Assembly: GCA_017477425.1 (NCBI GenBank)
Contig: JAFUVT010000016.1
Coordinates: 124,001-188,000 of the forward strand
Reading direction: 5' to 3'
Origin: Bacteroidales bacterium
GTDB taxonomy: Bacteria > Bacteroidota > Bacteroidia > Bacteroidales > F082
DNA: 64,000 nt
Below the pieces are notes generated by a model, which did not search any database, was not told where the DNA came from, and saw nothing but the letters and a program-made list of their open reading frames with translations. Each line of letters starts with the position of its first letter. The stretch's first letter is position 1. Both the position numbers and the translations under genes were made by a program. Below, piece by piece: positions 41,256 to 53,355 of the stretch.

Positions 41256-42671
41256 TTATAAGAACAAATCATTTATATTCAATATATTAAGTATTTCATT
41301 GGTATACACATTTTTCACAATTCCATTGGTTGTAATCATCACAATTTGCACACCTTTTTTCGTTTTCGACTCTTCACGAAAAGCGGTTTCGCGATGCACT
41401 ATTTTCGCATACTCCGACTTCTTCAGCGAATAGAGGTCTTTCGAGTACTTGATTTCAACGATATTGATGATGCCATCGGCACGGTCAATGACCATATCGA
41501 TTTGAACGGCGGGATCGCTTTCCTTGCTGCGCCACGCATAAAACTCCGTGTGGATGGAATCGAGATGCATGGCCGCAACGATTTGTTGATGATGCAACAA
41601 ACACACGCTTTCGAAAGCCAAGCCGAGCCAAGTGTTTTGCTTTGGCGTGTTCAGCGTATTGCGCCAATAATGCGCGTCGCCGTCCATCTGCTTTTGGTAC
41701 TTCAAATAAAACAAGGTGAAGAGGTCCATCAACTGATAAATGCCGCCTCGCTTTTTTGTCCCCACCCGATACAAACGCAAGAAATCGCAATGCACGAGGT
41801 CGTCGAGCATATCCGTCAAATGGCCATTGCTTATCACATCCAGCTTTTCCGCGATTTCCTTTCGCGTCAAACCTTCATGATGATTCGCCAGCAGCGTTAT
41901 GATTTCCATATAGTTTTCTGGATTGCGATACAGGGACTTGTAAAGCTGCCGGTACTCATCCCTCAGCAACGCTTCCTCGCCAAAAAACAGCCTATCGATG
42001 TTGTCGGGGACGCTCAACGAGGCATCCATCAGGCTCAAATAATACGGCACACCACCAACGGCCATATACGCTTGCAAAACCATCATCCGGCTCCAACGGC
42101 ACTTGCGCGAGCGAAAATATTGCTCGGTTTGTCCCAAGGTGAAAGGCCGCAAATGAATGTGATGCGTCAGCCGATTGTGAAGCCCGCCGCGATTGTTCAC
42201 CACATTACGAATCATCCACGACGTGGCCGAACCGCAAATGACGAACATGATGTTGTCCATCCACGAGCCTCGGCTGTTCCAAAAGAAATCCAAAGCGTGG
42301 ACAAAGCCCGAATTGGGCGTGTCGAAGCAAGGCAACTCGTCGATGAACACGACAAGACGTTTACCCTTGTTGCGGTTTTTCTTCTTCAGCAAATCGGCGA
42401 GTGCCACAAAAGCCTCAATCCACGTCTTGGCCTTGGGGCCTTTGTAGCCATACGCCACCAAAGCCGCGTGAAAGGCCTCCATTTCCTCGTTGCGGTCGCC
42501 GTCGATGATGCCTGTGGCATAAAACGCGAACCTGTCCTTGAAGAAACTCCTGACGAGGAACGTCTTACCCACACGGCGACGGCCATAAACGGCAACAAAT
42601 TCGGGACGCCCGCTTTGCATATACTCGGCAAGCATACCCATTTCCTTGTCTCGACCAACCATCTTTTCCAT
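41256..42671 (-). CDS. ATPase 1: AAA-type ATPase with C-terminal PD-(D/E)XK-like domain
   Basis: 471 residues. Walker A YGRRRVGKT (Gly30-Thr37), Walker B VVFIDELPC, then a sensor-like ICGSATSWM. The central part (about 250-330) is a winged-helix-like segment (NHHEGLTRKEIAEKLDVISNGHLTDML). The C-terminal domain has QIDMVIDRADGIINIVEIK, the Asp...ExK nuclease-like pattern. This is the plan of the archaeal/bacterial ATP-binding DUF234-type proteins. Two paralogs lie at 44244-45698 and 55575-56996. The gene is bracketed by copies of the same palindrome. Biological role unknown; DNA binding is a reasonable inference. Confidence 0.85.
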   Translation of the reverse strand: MEKMVGRDKEMGMLAEYMQSGRPEFVAVYGRRRVGKTFLVRSFFKDRFAFYATGIIDGDRNEEMEAFHAALVAYGYKGPKAKTWIEAFVALADLLKKKNRNKGKRLVVFIDELPCFDTPNSGFVHALDFFWNSRGSWMDNIMFVICGSATSWMIRNVVNNRGGLHNRLTHHIHLRPFTLGQTEQYFRSRKCRWSRMMVLQAYMAVGGVPYYLSLMDASLSVPDNIDRLFFGEEALLRDEYRQLYKSLYRNPENYMEIITLLANHHEGLTRKEIAEKLDVISNGHLTDMLDDLVHCDFLRLYRVGTKKRGGIYQLMDLFTLFYLKYQKQMDGDAHYWRNTLNTPKQNTWLGLAFESVCLLHHQQIVAAMHLDSIHTEFYAWRSKESDPAVQIDMVIDRADGIINIVEIKYSKDLYSLKKSEYAKIVHRETAFREESKTKKGVQIVMITTNGIVKNVYTNEILNILNINDLFL

Positions 42672-42698
42672 GACGAAAGCATTTGGGGTTTATCACCG

Positions 42699-42706
42699 CA
42701 AAAGTA
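42699..42706 (-). promoter_or_regulatory. -7 box of ATPase 1
   Basis: TACTTTTG on the minus strand, 27 bp upstream of the ATG and 24 bp inside the palindrome at 42731. The same octamer precedes the other two paralogs. Confidence 0.6.
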
Positions 42707-42730
42707 ATCATTTCACCAATACAAAAGAAC

Positions 42731-42779
42731 GAGTTTGGGCCAAAACTGCGAAAATTTTGCAGTTTTGGCCTAAACTAAA
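42731..42779. repeat. Palindrome P1-right, 5' side of ATPase 1
   Basis: Arms GAGTTTGGGCCAAAACTGC (42731-42749) and GCAGTTTTGGCCTAAACTA (42759-42777), two mismatches, loop GAAAATTTT. Same orientation and sequence family as the copy at 41200-41246; the two starts are 1531 bp apart. Confidence 0.9.
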
Positions 42780-42859
42780 AATAGTTATTTTATTGATTAT
42801 AAATATTATACAATAAAATAAAGATACAATTTTTGCACCTTTTCAAGGAAAAAGCAAAA

Positions 42860-42908
42860 GCAAAACTTCTCAAATCTCACTATTTTTCATGGATTTGAGA
42901 AGTTTTGC
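42860..42908. repeat. Orphan palindrome of the same design
   Basis: Perfect 17-bp arms GCAAAACTTCTCAAATC (42860-42876) and GATTTGAGAAGTTTTGC (42892-42908) with a 15-nt loop. No gene is attached on either side; the rest of the 42780-43024 gap is A/T-rich without coding signals apart from the hairpin at 42972-43000. Confidence 0.9.
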
Positions 42909-42971
42909 TCGCATATTTCATGAAAAAGCCCTCCGAAACCAACCATTCACCAATGAATCTTTTCACATGAA

Positions 42972-43000
42972 AATCGGCGAGACACTTCGCCCCGCCGATT
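42972..43000 (-). terminator. Terminator of the frameshifted barrel gene
   Basis: AATCGGCG and CGCCGATT arms with a 13-nt loop, followed on the minus strand by a short T-run. It lies 24 bp after the stop codon. Confidence 0.7.
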
Positions 43001-43024
43001 GATTTATTCTTCGCGTGTCGTTGG

Positions 43025-43781
43025 TTAGAATTTAAATCCCACACGCAGCATGACCATTGTAGGCGTGACACGCTTGTATTTGAATTTCTCTGAATCTGTT
43101 TCCGATGAACCGTTGTAACTCTCTTTTTCCTTCATTTTGCCGCTGACTTTCCCAGCACCCAAGTTGTAGAAATCGACACCAACTGTCATGCTTTTGTTAA
43201 TCTCAATGCCTGCACCAAGTTGATATGCAAATGTGAAGGTCGGATCGTACTCGACAGAGACATTAACTTTGTATGTTTCTCCCTGGTAAGTTTCTTTTCC
43301 GTCCATTTCCAACTTTGTGATATAACGGAAGTTGGCACCAAGCCCTGCCTCACCATAGATACCAAGTTTTTGGTTGATGTCATAGGTGTAATTCGCACCA
43401 ACCATTAAAGGTACATTGAGATATTTAGGGGTTCTCATGGAAAAATCATTGAACTCATCGTCCCACTCATTTTCCACATCCTCGAAAAAGTCTCTCACAT
43501 CGGCATTAAGGCCGTTGTAGATTCCGTCCAACGAAAGAATCACCCCCCAAGCCTTTCAAGCCCGTGTTGAATTTGAATTTCAAGCCTGCGGTGAACCCCA
43601 TACCAGCACCGCCTTCAGTGAAGTCTCCGCTCACCAAAGCAAATCCTGATTCGTCTCCATCTGCAAAATCGCCCGTTGGAATAGCTCCTCCAAGATTCAG
43701 ATAGACATTTGTTTGAGCGAAGAGTTGGCTTCCGATGATTAGCATTACAGCCACCATCATCAATCGTTTAACCTTGTTCAT
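43025..43781 (-). pseudogene. Outer-membrane beta-barrel protein (porin family, OmpW/OMP_b-brl-like) with a frameshift in a G6 tract
   Basis: Two overlapping frames encode one protein. The first (43781 to about 43543) has a signal peptide ending LFAQ and beta strands (NVYLNLGGAIPTGDF, GMGFTAGLKFKFNTGLKGLGG). The second (about 43543 to 43025) continues with barrel strands and ends in VGFKF with a terminal Phe. The break is at six Cs on the plus strand (43543-43548), G6 in the coding strand. A seventh G would restore GLKGLGG-VILSLDGIYNG without a stop. This may be a sequencing error, a real mutation or phase variation. As read, the product is truncated at about 91 residues. Confidence 0.8.
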
Positions 43782-43902
43782 TTTTTTTCCTTTTTTTTTG
43801 TGGCATCGACACCCAAAACGCCAAATTCATTTCAAATTTGAATCGTTACTCTCAAAACACACCGAAAAAAGAAGCGCGGGTATCTGAACTATTGCTCATC
43901 CC

Positions 43903-44060
43903 GCGTATCAGGCTCTCGCATTGCCTCCGTCCGAGGATAAGCAATGCCATAAGCCCACGCTTTTCATATATACATTCATTGGAAAGTATATACAGAATAC
44001 ATGGGCGTTGGCTATTGCTTTACCATACGGACGGGTTCGGATTTGCGAGATTCGATACGC
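43903..44060. repeat. 158-bp near-palindromic intergenic element
   Basis: The two halves are inverted copies of each other. Pairs, from outside in: GCGTATC 43903-43909 with GATACGC 44054-44060; TCTCGCA 43914-43920 with TGCGAGA 44044-44050; CCGTCCG 43927-43933 with CGGACGG 44028-44034; AAGCAAT 43939-43945 with ATTGCTT 44014-44020; AGCCCACGC 43952-43960 with GCGTTGGCT 44005-44013 (one mismatch); TATATAC 43967-43973 with GTATATA 43986-43992. It resembles a MITE or a long structured RNA. The surrounding gap 43782-44174 has no convincing gene. Confidence 0.85.
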
Positions 44061-44174
44061 CGCAGATAAAACGTTAGTACAACGCTTTTCTTTCAATATG
44101 TTGCCGCTTGGCCTTTTCAGGCGAAACAGCGGGGCAAAAATAATGATTTTTTGGGATATGCAAGAAAAAAGAAA

Positions 44175-44228
44175 CAAATCTTACACAAATCCGCCACAAA
44201 TATTTGCTTCAGATTTGTGGAAGATTTG
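44175..44228. repeat. Palindrome P2-left, 3' side of ATPase 2
   Basis: 17-bp arms CAAATCTTACACAAATC (44175-44191) and GATTTGTGGAAGATTTG (44212-44228), one mismatch, 20-nt loop that holds its own CAAATATTTG palindrome. It ends 15 bp from the ATPase 2 stop codon. Confidence 0.88.
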
Positions 44229-44243
44229 CTTCCGAAAGAATAG

Positions 44244-45698
44244 CTATTCCACAAACAAACCATCCATCACCACTTCGCTATTCACTATGCTTCGGTACAT
44301 TCCATCGGCCACGCCAAAAGTGGTGACGAAGGTGTGCACGAGCGCTTTCGTGGTCTTCGTCTTGGTTCGGAAGGTTTCCATTCTGTCGCGCAACAGCTTT
44401 TCGTAATCGTCGGTAATCCGATAAGGATGCGCCGAGAACTTCATTTCGCAGAGATTGATGACGCGGTCGGCGCGATCTATCAGCAAATCAATTTGGGTTC
44501 CTCGTTCTTCGTTATCGGTGTCGGATTTCTTTGTCGGCACATAACGCCACGAAGATGCTTCGGTCGCAATCCCAGCAATGCCCAATCTCCGCTTTATTTG
44601 TGTCAAGTGCAAGAGACATACCAATTCGAATGACAATCCTTGCCAGGTTTCCACGGCTCGCGACTGAAAATTATGGCTCCACCACGTCTCATCCTGCCCG
44701 TTAGAAGCCTCAACGAACCTATAATAAAACAAGGTGTAGAAATCCACCAAACGATAGATGGCCCCTTTGGTCTTGTTGCCATATTGGGAATAACGAATGA
44801 TGAAATCGCAGCGTTCGAGATTTCGCAACACTTTGGTCAATAACGAAGCATCCATTCCAGTTGCATTAAGCATCTCGTCTCGTGTCAATCCCCCTTTCTT
44901 GTCATTTAATACCTTGACAATCTCGGTATATTTCTCCGCATGGCTGAACAAAGAGTGGTACAACTCCTCAAATTCCGTCTTAAGTTCACCGTTTTTCCTA
45001 AAGAAAAGTCTGTCGACATTCTGCACAAGGCTTTCCTTCGGATTGAGCAGGCTGTAATAAAAAGGGATGCCACCAAGAATCATGTAGGTTTGGAGCATTT
45101 GATAGCGGTCCCAATTGAATTTGCGACTGTTTAAGTATTCCTCGGTTTCATGCAAAGTAAAAGGCCGGACATAAATATTGCTGGTAATGCGGCCGTGAAG
45201 TCCACCTTGGTTTTCAACAAGTTTGTCAACCATCCACGAAGTCGAAGACCCGCTGGCGACAAAAACAATGTCATTTCGCCGCGAAGCCCAACCGTTCCAA
45301 AACATCTCCAACGCATCGACGAACTCCGACTGCGGCGTGTCAATCCAAGGCATCTCATCAAAAAAGATGACTTTACGCTTGTCGTCAGGCATGGCTTCCA
45401 AATATTCCTCCAACGCATCAAATGCATCATCCCAATCGGAAAACTTGGGTTGGCGTTCCAACATGGCGTATTTCTTCAAGGCTTTGCCGAAATTGCGCAA
45501 CTGCTTTGCCTTGGGAAGTCGATGGCCACCTGTATATGAAAAATCAAATTGATGATGAAAGAACTGGTCAACGAGATAGGTCTTGCCAACGCGGCGACGA
45601 CCATACACAATGACGAACTCCGACCGGTCTGAATCCACACAACGCTGGAGTTCAGCCATCTCGCGTTCACGTCCAATCATAATACTTTTGCCGTTCAT
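44244..45698 (-). CDS. ATPase 2: AAA-type ATPase with C-terminal PD-(D/E)XK-like domain
   Basis: 484 residues from ATG 45698 (or 478 from 45680, MIGRERE, which matches the start of ATPase 3). Walker A YGRRRVGKT (Gly33-Thr40), Walker B VIFFDEMPWIDTPQSEF, sensor-like VASGSSTSWM, winged-helix-like segment NDKKGGLTRDEMLNATGMD, and C-terminal QIDLLIDRADRVINLCEMK. Clearly paralogous to ATPases 1 and 3. DNA looks A/T-richer than the adjacent purL. Palindromes lie 3' (44175-44228) and 5' (45767-45799). Function unknown. Confidence 0.85.
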   Translation of the reverse strand: MNGKSIMIGREREMAELQRCVDSDRSEFVIVYGRRRVGKTYLVDQFFHHQFDFSYTGGHRLPKAKQLRNFGKALKKYAMLERQPKFSDWDDAFDALEEYLEAMPDDKRKVIFFDEMPWIDTPQSEFVDALEMFWNGWASRRNDIVFVASGSSTSWMVDKLVENQGGLHGRITSNIYVRPFTLHETEEYLNSRKFNWDRYQMLQTYMILGGIPFYYSLLNPKESLVQNVDRLFFRKNGELKTEFEELYHSLFSHAEKYTEIVKVLNDKKGGLTRDEMLNATGMDASLLTKVLRNLERCDFIIRYSQYGNKTKGAIYRLVDFYTLFYYRFVEASNGQDETWWSHNFQSRAVETWQGLSFELVCLLHLTQIKRRLGIAGIATEASSWRYVPTKKSDTDNEERGTQIDLLIDRADRVINLCEMKFSAHPYRITDDYEKLLRDRMETFRTKTKTTKALVHTFVTTFGVADGMYRSIVNSEVVMDGLFVE

Positions 45699-45716
45699 AC
45701 CATTTGTATTTCGCTG

Positions 45717-45724
45717 CAAAAGTA
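45717..45724 (-). promoter_or_regulatory. -7 box of ATPase 2
   Basis: TACTTTTG on the minus strand, identical to the boxes before ATPases 1 and 3, between the start codon and the palindrome at 45767. Confidence 0.55.
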
Positions 45725-45766
45725 ACAAATTTACCGTTCATAGCAGCATAAAATGCGAGCTTTTTT

Positions 45767-45799
45767 TCCAAAATCTTGTTTTTCTTTGTCGATTTTGGA
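45767..45799. repeat. Palindrome P2-right, 5' side of ATPase 2
   Basis: 9-bp arms TCCAAAATC and GATTTTGGA with a 15-nt loop, upstream of the ATPase 2 promoter. Shorter than the other palindromes but the same loop size and position. Confidence 0.7.
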
Positions 45800-45845
45800 C
45801 AATTTGCTTGCATTTTTTTTTAGGGGGCTGTTGATTCAGAAACCA

Positions 45846-49535
<3,690 letters not shown>

Positions 49536-49566
49536 AAGCGGTAAGTTTATACTTAAAACAACGCGG

Positions 49567-49574
49567 CAAAGATA
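49567..49574 (-). promoter_or_regulatory. -7 box of purL
   Basis: TATCTTTG on the minus strand, 32 bp upstream of the ATG. No purine riboswitch-like fold is evident in the short leader. Confidence 0.5.
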
Positions 49575-49632
49575 GTGGATTTAATTGGAAAATTGACGAA
49601 AACGGTCTTGATTTATTTGAACATGACCCCAC

Positions 49633-49660
49633 AAAAAAAGGCCGCCCAAAACAGGCGACC
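49633..49660 (-). terminator. Terminator after the first subtilase gene
   Basis: On the minus strand GGTCGCC-TGTTTTG-GGCGGCC (one G-T pair) is followed by seven Ts. It ends transcripts of the subtilase pair before purL. Confidence 0.8.
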
Positions 49661-49684
49661 CATTTTCCTATCTTTCTTTTGCCA

Positions 49685-51412
49685 TCAGATTTTAACGATT
49701 CTGCGTAACAGGATTCCGCTTTTAGCGCTGATTTTCAGCAGATAGACTCCATTGCTCAGCCCTTCAATCTGGCACTGTCCGTCGCAAACGATTTGTTTCA
49801 CCAGTTTGCCGTCCAGCGAATAAACATCCGCTTCGGTCATGCCTTCGCAAACGACATTGAAGCCGTCCGTGCTGGGATTGGGATAGACATCGGCTATTTC
49901 TCTGCTCAAATTTTCTTTGGTGCCGTCCATATCAAGGGCTTTTTGCACGGCGGCCAAGGCATCAATGCGACCCATACCGTAGCGGTTGTCCTTGTTGGGC
50001 GTGAGGCGCACGGCGGTGGTCTCCAGGATGTCGTCGATTTCGGCGGGGGTCAGTTCGGGGTTGGCTTGCAGCATCAAGGCGATGACGCCCGAAACGCAAG
50101 GCGTGGCAAACGAAGTGCCGTCGCGGAAGCCGTAACCCGAGTTGTTTTGCAAACTCAAAGACTTGACCTGAACGCCAGGCGCACACACATCGGGACGAAT
50201 CAGCCCGAACTGCTCCGTGCTGCCCGCGACGTAAGGATAGTCGCCGTAGGCGGACACATTGTCCCACCTCACGGGGCCGATGGACGAGAAGTCGCCAATC
50301 ACATCGTCGGCATCGACGGCGCCCACGCAGACCACGCAGCTCGTCCCGCCAGGGTTGTCGAGTTGAAGGTCGTGCAACATGGGCGGCGGGCAAGAACCCG
50401 GCGTGCAGATGTTGTCGGTAATCGGGTACATATCCTGATATTGGTAATAGTTGCCAGCGGCCACAGCGGTTACCACATTGGCAGCCAGAATGTTGTCGCA
50501 CATCTGTCGGAATTGGGTCTTCTCCGTAGCGGTGAGGTTGGGATAGCCTACCGAAAAGCTGATGAGGTCGGCACCATGTTCCAAAACGAACTCCAAGCCC
50601 GTGCAGAACTGGCTCACCGAGCCGAAGCCGATGGCATCGGTGCACTTCACGCACATCAGCGTGGCACCTGGGGCCGCGCCCGTTTGCGTGCCTGCCGCGC
50701 CCGTACCGCAGATGACGCCGGCGCAATGGGTGCCGTGGCCGTTTTGGTCCATCGGGTCGTTGTCGTTATCGTGGGCATCGTAGCCGTGGTGCGGGAATTC
50801 CTCGCCGCCGTCCCACAGACGACCTTGTAGGTCGTCGTGGTTGTAGTTGAAGCCCGAGTCGACCAGGCCCACCAAAACGCCTTCGCCCGTGTAGCCCAGC
50901 TCCCAAACCTTATCGGCCTGCACTTGCAGCATACCTGAGGAGATTTCGCGTGTGGCTTCGGCAGGTTGCGCTGGCGCATTATCGATGAGGCATTGATATT
51001 CCTTGTCGAGGCTGATGGATTGCAGGTCGCGGCGTTGCGCAAGGTCGCGGATGGCAGCTGGAGCGGCTTCGCAGACGATGGCGTTCGACAGCCACAGCGA
51101 GCGCACATGGCTCACCATGCCGTTTTGTTCCATCTCGCCCAGCACGGCCTTCAGGTCGGCTTGCGAGCGCTCAGCTTGTTGCTTCAGGGTCTCCACAACG
51201 AAGTCGCGACGTTGGCGACGGGAAGAAATGAAATTGGCCTCGCGCTGCAACATGGTGGGATTGGATTGTTCCTGCATAATGATGCTGACCCTGATTTTCT
51301 CGGTCTCGCCGCGTTGGTTCATCTCGGCGGCCAGCTCAGGGTCGATGAAAGTCTGTGCGGCCGCAAACAGGGTGCCAAGACAGGCCGCAATTAAAATAAC
51401 AGTTCGTTTCAT
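49685..51412 (-). CDS. Secreted S8 subtilisin-like serine protease with T9SS C-terminal domain (protease 1)
   Basis: 575 residues from ATG 51412. Signal peptide 1-19 (VILIAACLGTLFAAAQ), a propeptide-like N-terminal region (about 24-150), then the S8 domain with Asp185 (GLVDSGFNYNHDDL), His226 (GHGTHCAGVICG) and Ser434 (DGTSFATPCVSG). All three catalytic residues are present. The last about 75 residues (VYPNPSTDGFNVVCEGMTEADVYSLDGK...NGVYLLKI) form a type A T9SS sorting domain, which predicts export across the outer membrane. It lies 20 bp after a close paralog, a tandem duplication. Confidence 0.93.
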   Translation of the reverse strand: MKRTVILIAACLGTLFAAAQTFIDPELAAEMNQRGETEKIRVSIIMQEQSNPTMLQREANFISSRRQRRDFVVETLKQQAERSQADLKAVLGEMEQNGMVSHVRSLWLSNAIVCEAAPAAIRDLAQRRDLQSISLDKEYQCLIDNAPAQPAEATREISSGMLQVQADKVWELGYTGEGVLVGLVDSGFNYNHDDLQGRLWDGGEEFPHHGYDAHDNDNDPMDQNGHGTHCAGVICGTGAAGTQTGAAPGATLMCVKCTDAIGFGSVSQFCTGLEFVLEHGADLISFSVGYPNLTATEKTQFRQMCDNILAANVVTAVAAGNYYQYQDMYPITDNICTPGSCPPPMLHDLQLDNPGGTSCVVCVGAVDADDVIGDFSSIGPVRWDNVSAYGDYPYVAGSTEQFGLIRPDVCAPGVQVKSLSLQNNSGYGFRDGTSFATPCVSGVIALMLQANPELTPAEIDDILETTAVRLTPNKDNRYGMGRIDALAAVQKALDMDGTKENLSREIADVYPNPSTDGFNVVCEGMTEADVYSLDGKLVKQIVCDGQCQIEGLSNGVYLLKISAKSGILLRRIVKI

Positions 51413-51432
51413 AAAGGATAAAGGGTTAAAAA

Positions 51433-53160
51433 TTACATTTTCACAATCTTCTGGACCAAAGTTCCATTCATTGTGTCGATTTTCAAAAGGTAAACGCCTT
51501 CGCTCAAGCCTTCGATGTTGCATTGGCCTTCGGCAACGATGCGCTTCATCAACTTGCCGTCCATCGAATAAACAGTGGCTTCGGTCATGCCTTCGCAAAC
51601 GACGGTGAAACCCTCAGTGCTGGGGTTGGGATAGACATTGGCTGTACCGCCAATAGATTCATTCACAGCGTCTTCACCCACTGCCATAACGGCTGCCAAG
51701 GCATCGATGCGGCCTGAACCTAATTTATTGTCTTTGTGTTCGGTAAGTTTCACACAAGTGGTCTGCAAGATTTCGTCGATTTGCGCAGGCGTGAGGTCGG
51801 GATCTTTGGAGAGCATCAAGGCGATGGTGCCGGTCACGCAAGGTGCGGCAAACGAAGTGCCCACATTGGCGGTATAACCCGACGGATTATTGTAATCCAA
51901 AGAGGTGACATTGGCTCCAGGAGCGCAAACATCAGGTTTGATAAGTCCGTATTGGGTACTGCTGCCCGCGGCGTAAGGATAGTCACCGTACTCAGACACG
52001 TCGTCCCAATGCGTGGGGCCATTCGATGAATAGACCAGGTGGGCGTCGTTGATTTCGACTGCGCCCACACAAATGACGGCACTCTGTCCACCAGCGTTCC
52101 CAGCTTGGTCAGGATGCGGCCACGGCGAGGGGCAACTGCCGGGGCAACTTAAATTGTTGGGGATGGGCAAAAGTTGTTCCCAAGCGCCATCGTTGCCGGC
52201 CGTTGCCACAACCACGACACCCGCCGCAAGATAGTTGTCGCACGACTGACGAATGATTGATTTTTCAGGGGTTTGTTCGGCAGAACCGGCTTTCCCTAAT
52301 GACATATTGATGACCTGCACACCGTGTTCCAAGGCGAACTGCATTCCTTCAACGATGGCTGTTGTGTTTCCTGCTTCGTCGATATCGGCAAACACTTTGA
52401 CCTCCATCAAGGTAGCGCCTGGGGCCACGCCAGTTTGCGTGCCCGCTGCACCCGTGCCGCAAATGGTTCCAGCCACATGTGTGCCGTGACCCAAATAATC
52501 CATCGGGTCGTCATCGTGGTCGTAAACATCGTAACCGTGGTGAGGAAATTCTGTGCCGCCATCCCACATACGGCCTTGAAGGTCGTTGTGGTTGTAGTTG
52601 GCTCCTGTGTCCAAATGACCTATGAGAACGCCTTGTCCGGTATAGCCCAGCTCCCAAACCTTGTCGGCGTTGACTTTGAGGAGGTTGTCCGTGATTCCGC
52701 GCTCAGCGGACGTAAGGGTGTGGCTCTGTTCGTTAGTGGGAAACCAATCGTTTTCTGCGAAAAACACGGTTTGTATATCATTTCTTTGCCCCAAAGCTTC
52801 AATGGCCGTTTTGTTGGCTTCGCAGCCGATGGCGTTGGCAATCCACAGCGGGCGGATGTCGGCCACCATGCCGTTGCGCTGCATCTCTTCGAGCAGGCTC
52901 AGCAAGTCGGCTTGGGCGGCCTCGGCTTGGCGTTTCAAGGTGGCCACCACATACTCGCGGCGTTCCTTGTTGGTCGCAAAGGCGTTGGTGGTGCGCAGCA
53001 GGGCCGTGGCATCGGCCTGCTCTTGCATCATGATGCTAATCTTGATTTTCTCGTCATCGCCGCGCTTGGCCATTTCCTCGGTCAGCGAGGGGGCGATGGT
53101 TTGTGCGGTCGCGAAAAGGGTTCCAAGGCAGGCCGCAATCATTAAAAACAGTTTCTTCAT
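51433..53160 (-). CDS. Secreted S8 subtilisin-like serine protease with T9SS C-terminal domain (protease 2)
   Basis: 575 residues, the same length and plan as protease 1. Signal peptide LFLMIAACLGTLFATAQ; S8 domain with Asp184 (GHLDTGANYNHNDL), His225 (GHGTHVAGTICG) and Ser in VGTSFAAPCVTG; C-terminal sorting domain VYPNPSTEGFTVVCEGMTEATVYSMDGK. The Asp is in LDTG rather than VDSG, the commoner subtilisin form. Co-transcribed with protease 1 from a TACTTTTG box about 32 bp upstream. Confidence 0.93.
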   Translation of the reverse strand: MKKLFLMIAACLGTLFATAQTIAPSLTEEMAKRGDDEKIKISIMMQEQADATALLRTTNAFATNKERREYVVATLKRQAEAAQADLLSLLEEMQRNGMVADIRPLWIANAIGCEANKTAIEALGQRNDIQTVFFAENDWFPTNEQSHTLTSAERGITDNLLKVNADKVWELGYTGQGVLIGHLDTGANYNHNDLQGRMWDGGTEFPHHGYDVYDHDDDPMDYLGHGTHVAGTICGTGAAGTQTGVAPGATLMEVKVFADIDEAGNTTAIVEGMQFALEHGVQVINMSLGKAGSAEQTPEKSIIRQSCDNYLAAGVVVVATAGNDGAWEQLLPIPNNLSCPGSCPSPWPHPDQAGNAGGQSAVICVGAVEINDAHLVYSSNGPTHWDDVSEYGDYPYAAGSSTQYGLIKPDVCAPGANVTSLDYNNPSGYTANVGTSFAAPCVTGTIALMLSKDPDLTPAQIDEILQTTCVKLTEHKDNKLGSGRIDALAAVMAVGEDAVNESIGGTANVYPNPSTEGFTVVCEGMTEATVYSMDGKLMKRIVAEGQCNIEGLSEGVYLLKIDTMNGTLVQKIVKM

Positions 53161-53191
53161 GTGACAAATGGTTTAGTCGTAAAATTAGGTG

Positions 53192-53199
53192 CAAAAGTA
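53192..53199 (-). promoter_or_regulatory. -7 box of the tandem subtilase pair
   Basis: TACTTTTG on the minus strand, 32 bp upstream of the protease 2 ATG. A run of 14 A residues (about 53236-53249) lies further up in the divergent region. Confidence 0.55.
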
Positions 53200-53306
53200 A
53201 CGGAAAAAGTAACTCAATGTGAGAAAAATTTACTCAAAAAAAAAAAAAATCATCTATTAAGTTGATATTTTTTGGATTTAAGTGGCACCTAAATCAACAA
53301 AGAAAC

Positions 53307-53314
53307 TATCTTTG
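53307..53314 (+). promoter_or_regulatory. -7 box of the C10 peptidase gene
   Basis: TATCTTTG on the plus strand, 41 bp before the ATG. Confidence 0.5.
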
Positions 53315-53355
53315 CGCCCCGAAAAACCATTTTTTTATACTAAAACACCACAGCA

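Noticed and set aside
43543..43548. Programmed ribosomal frameshifting in the barrel gene
   Set aside because: A plain G6 run without a clear slippery heptamer, pseudoknot or internal Shine-Dalgarno is better explained by an indel; kept as a frameshift.
43908..44177. An 89-codon open frame on the minus strand across the palindromic element
   Set aside because: It lies inside a near-perfect 158-bp palindrome, so the reading frame is a by-product of the repeat; no start context or promoter supports it.
53236..53249. A14 tract (and the A-run near 60841) as a phase-variable switch
   Set aside because: Both lie in intergenic A/T-rich DNA outside the recognised promoter boxes; nothing links their length to expression.
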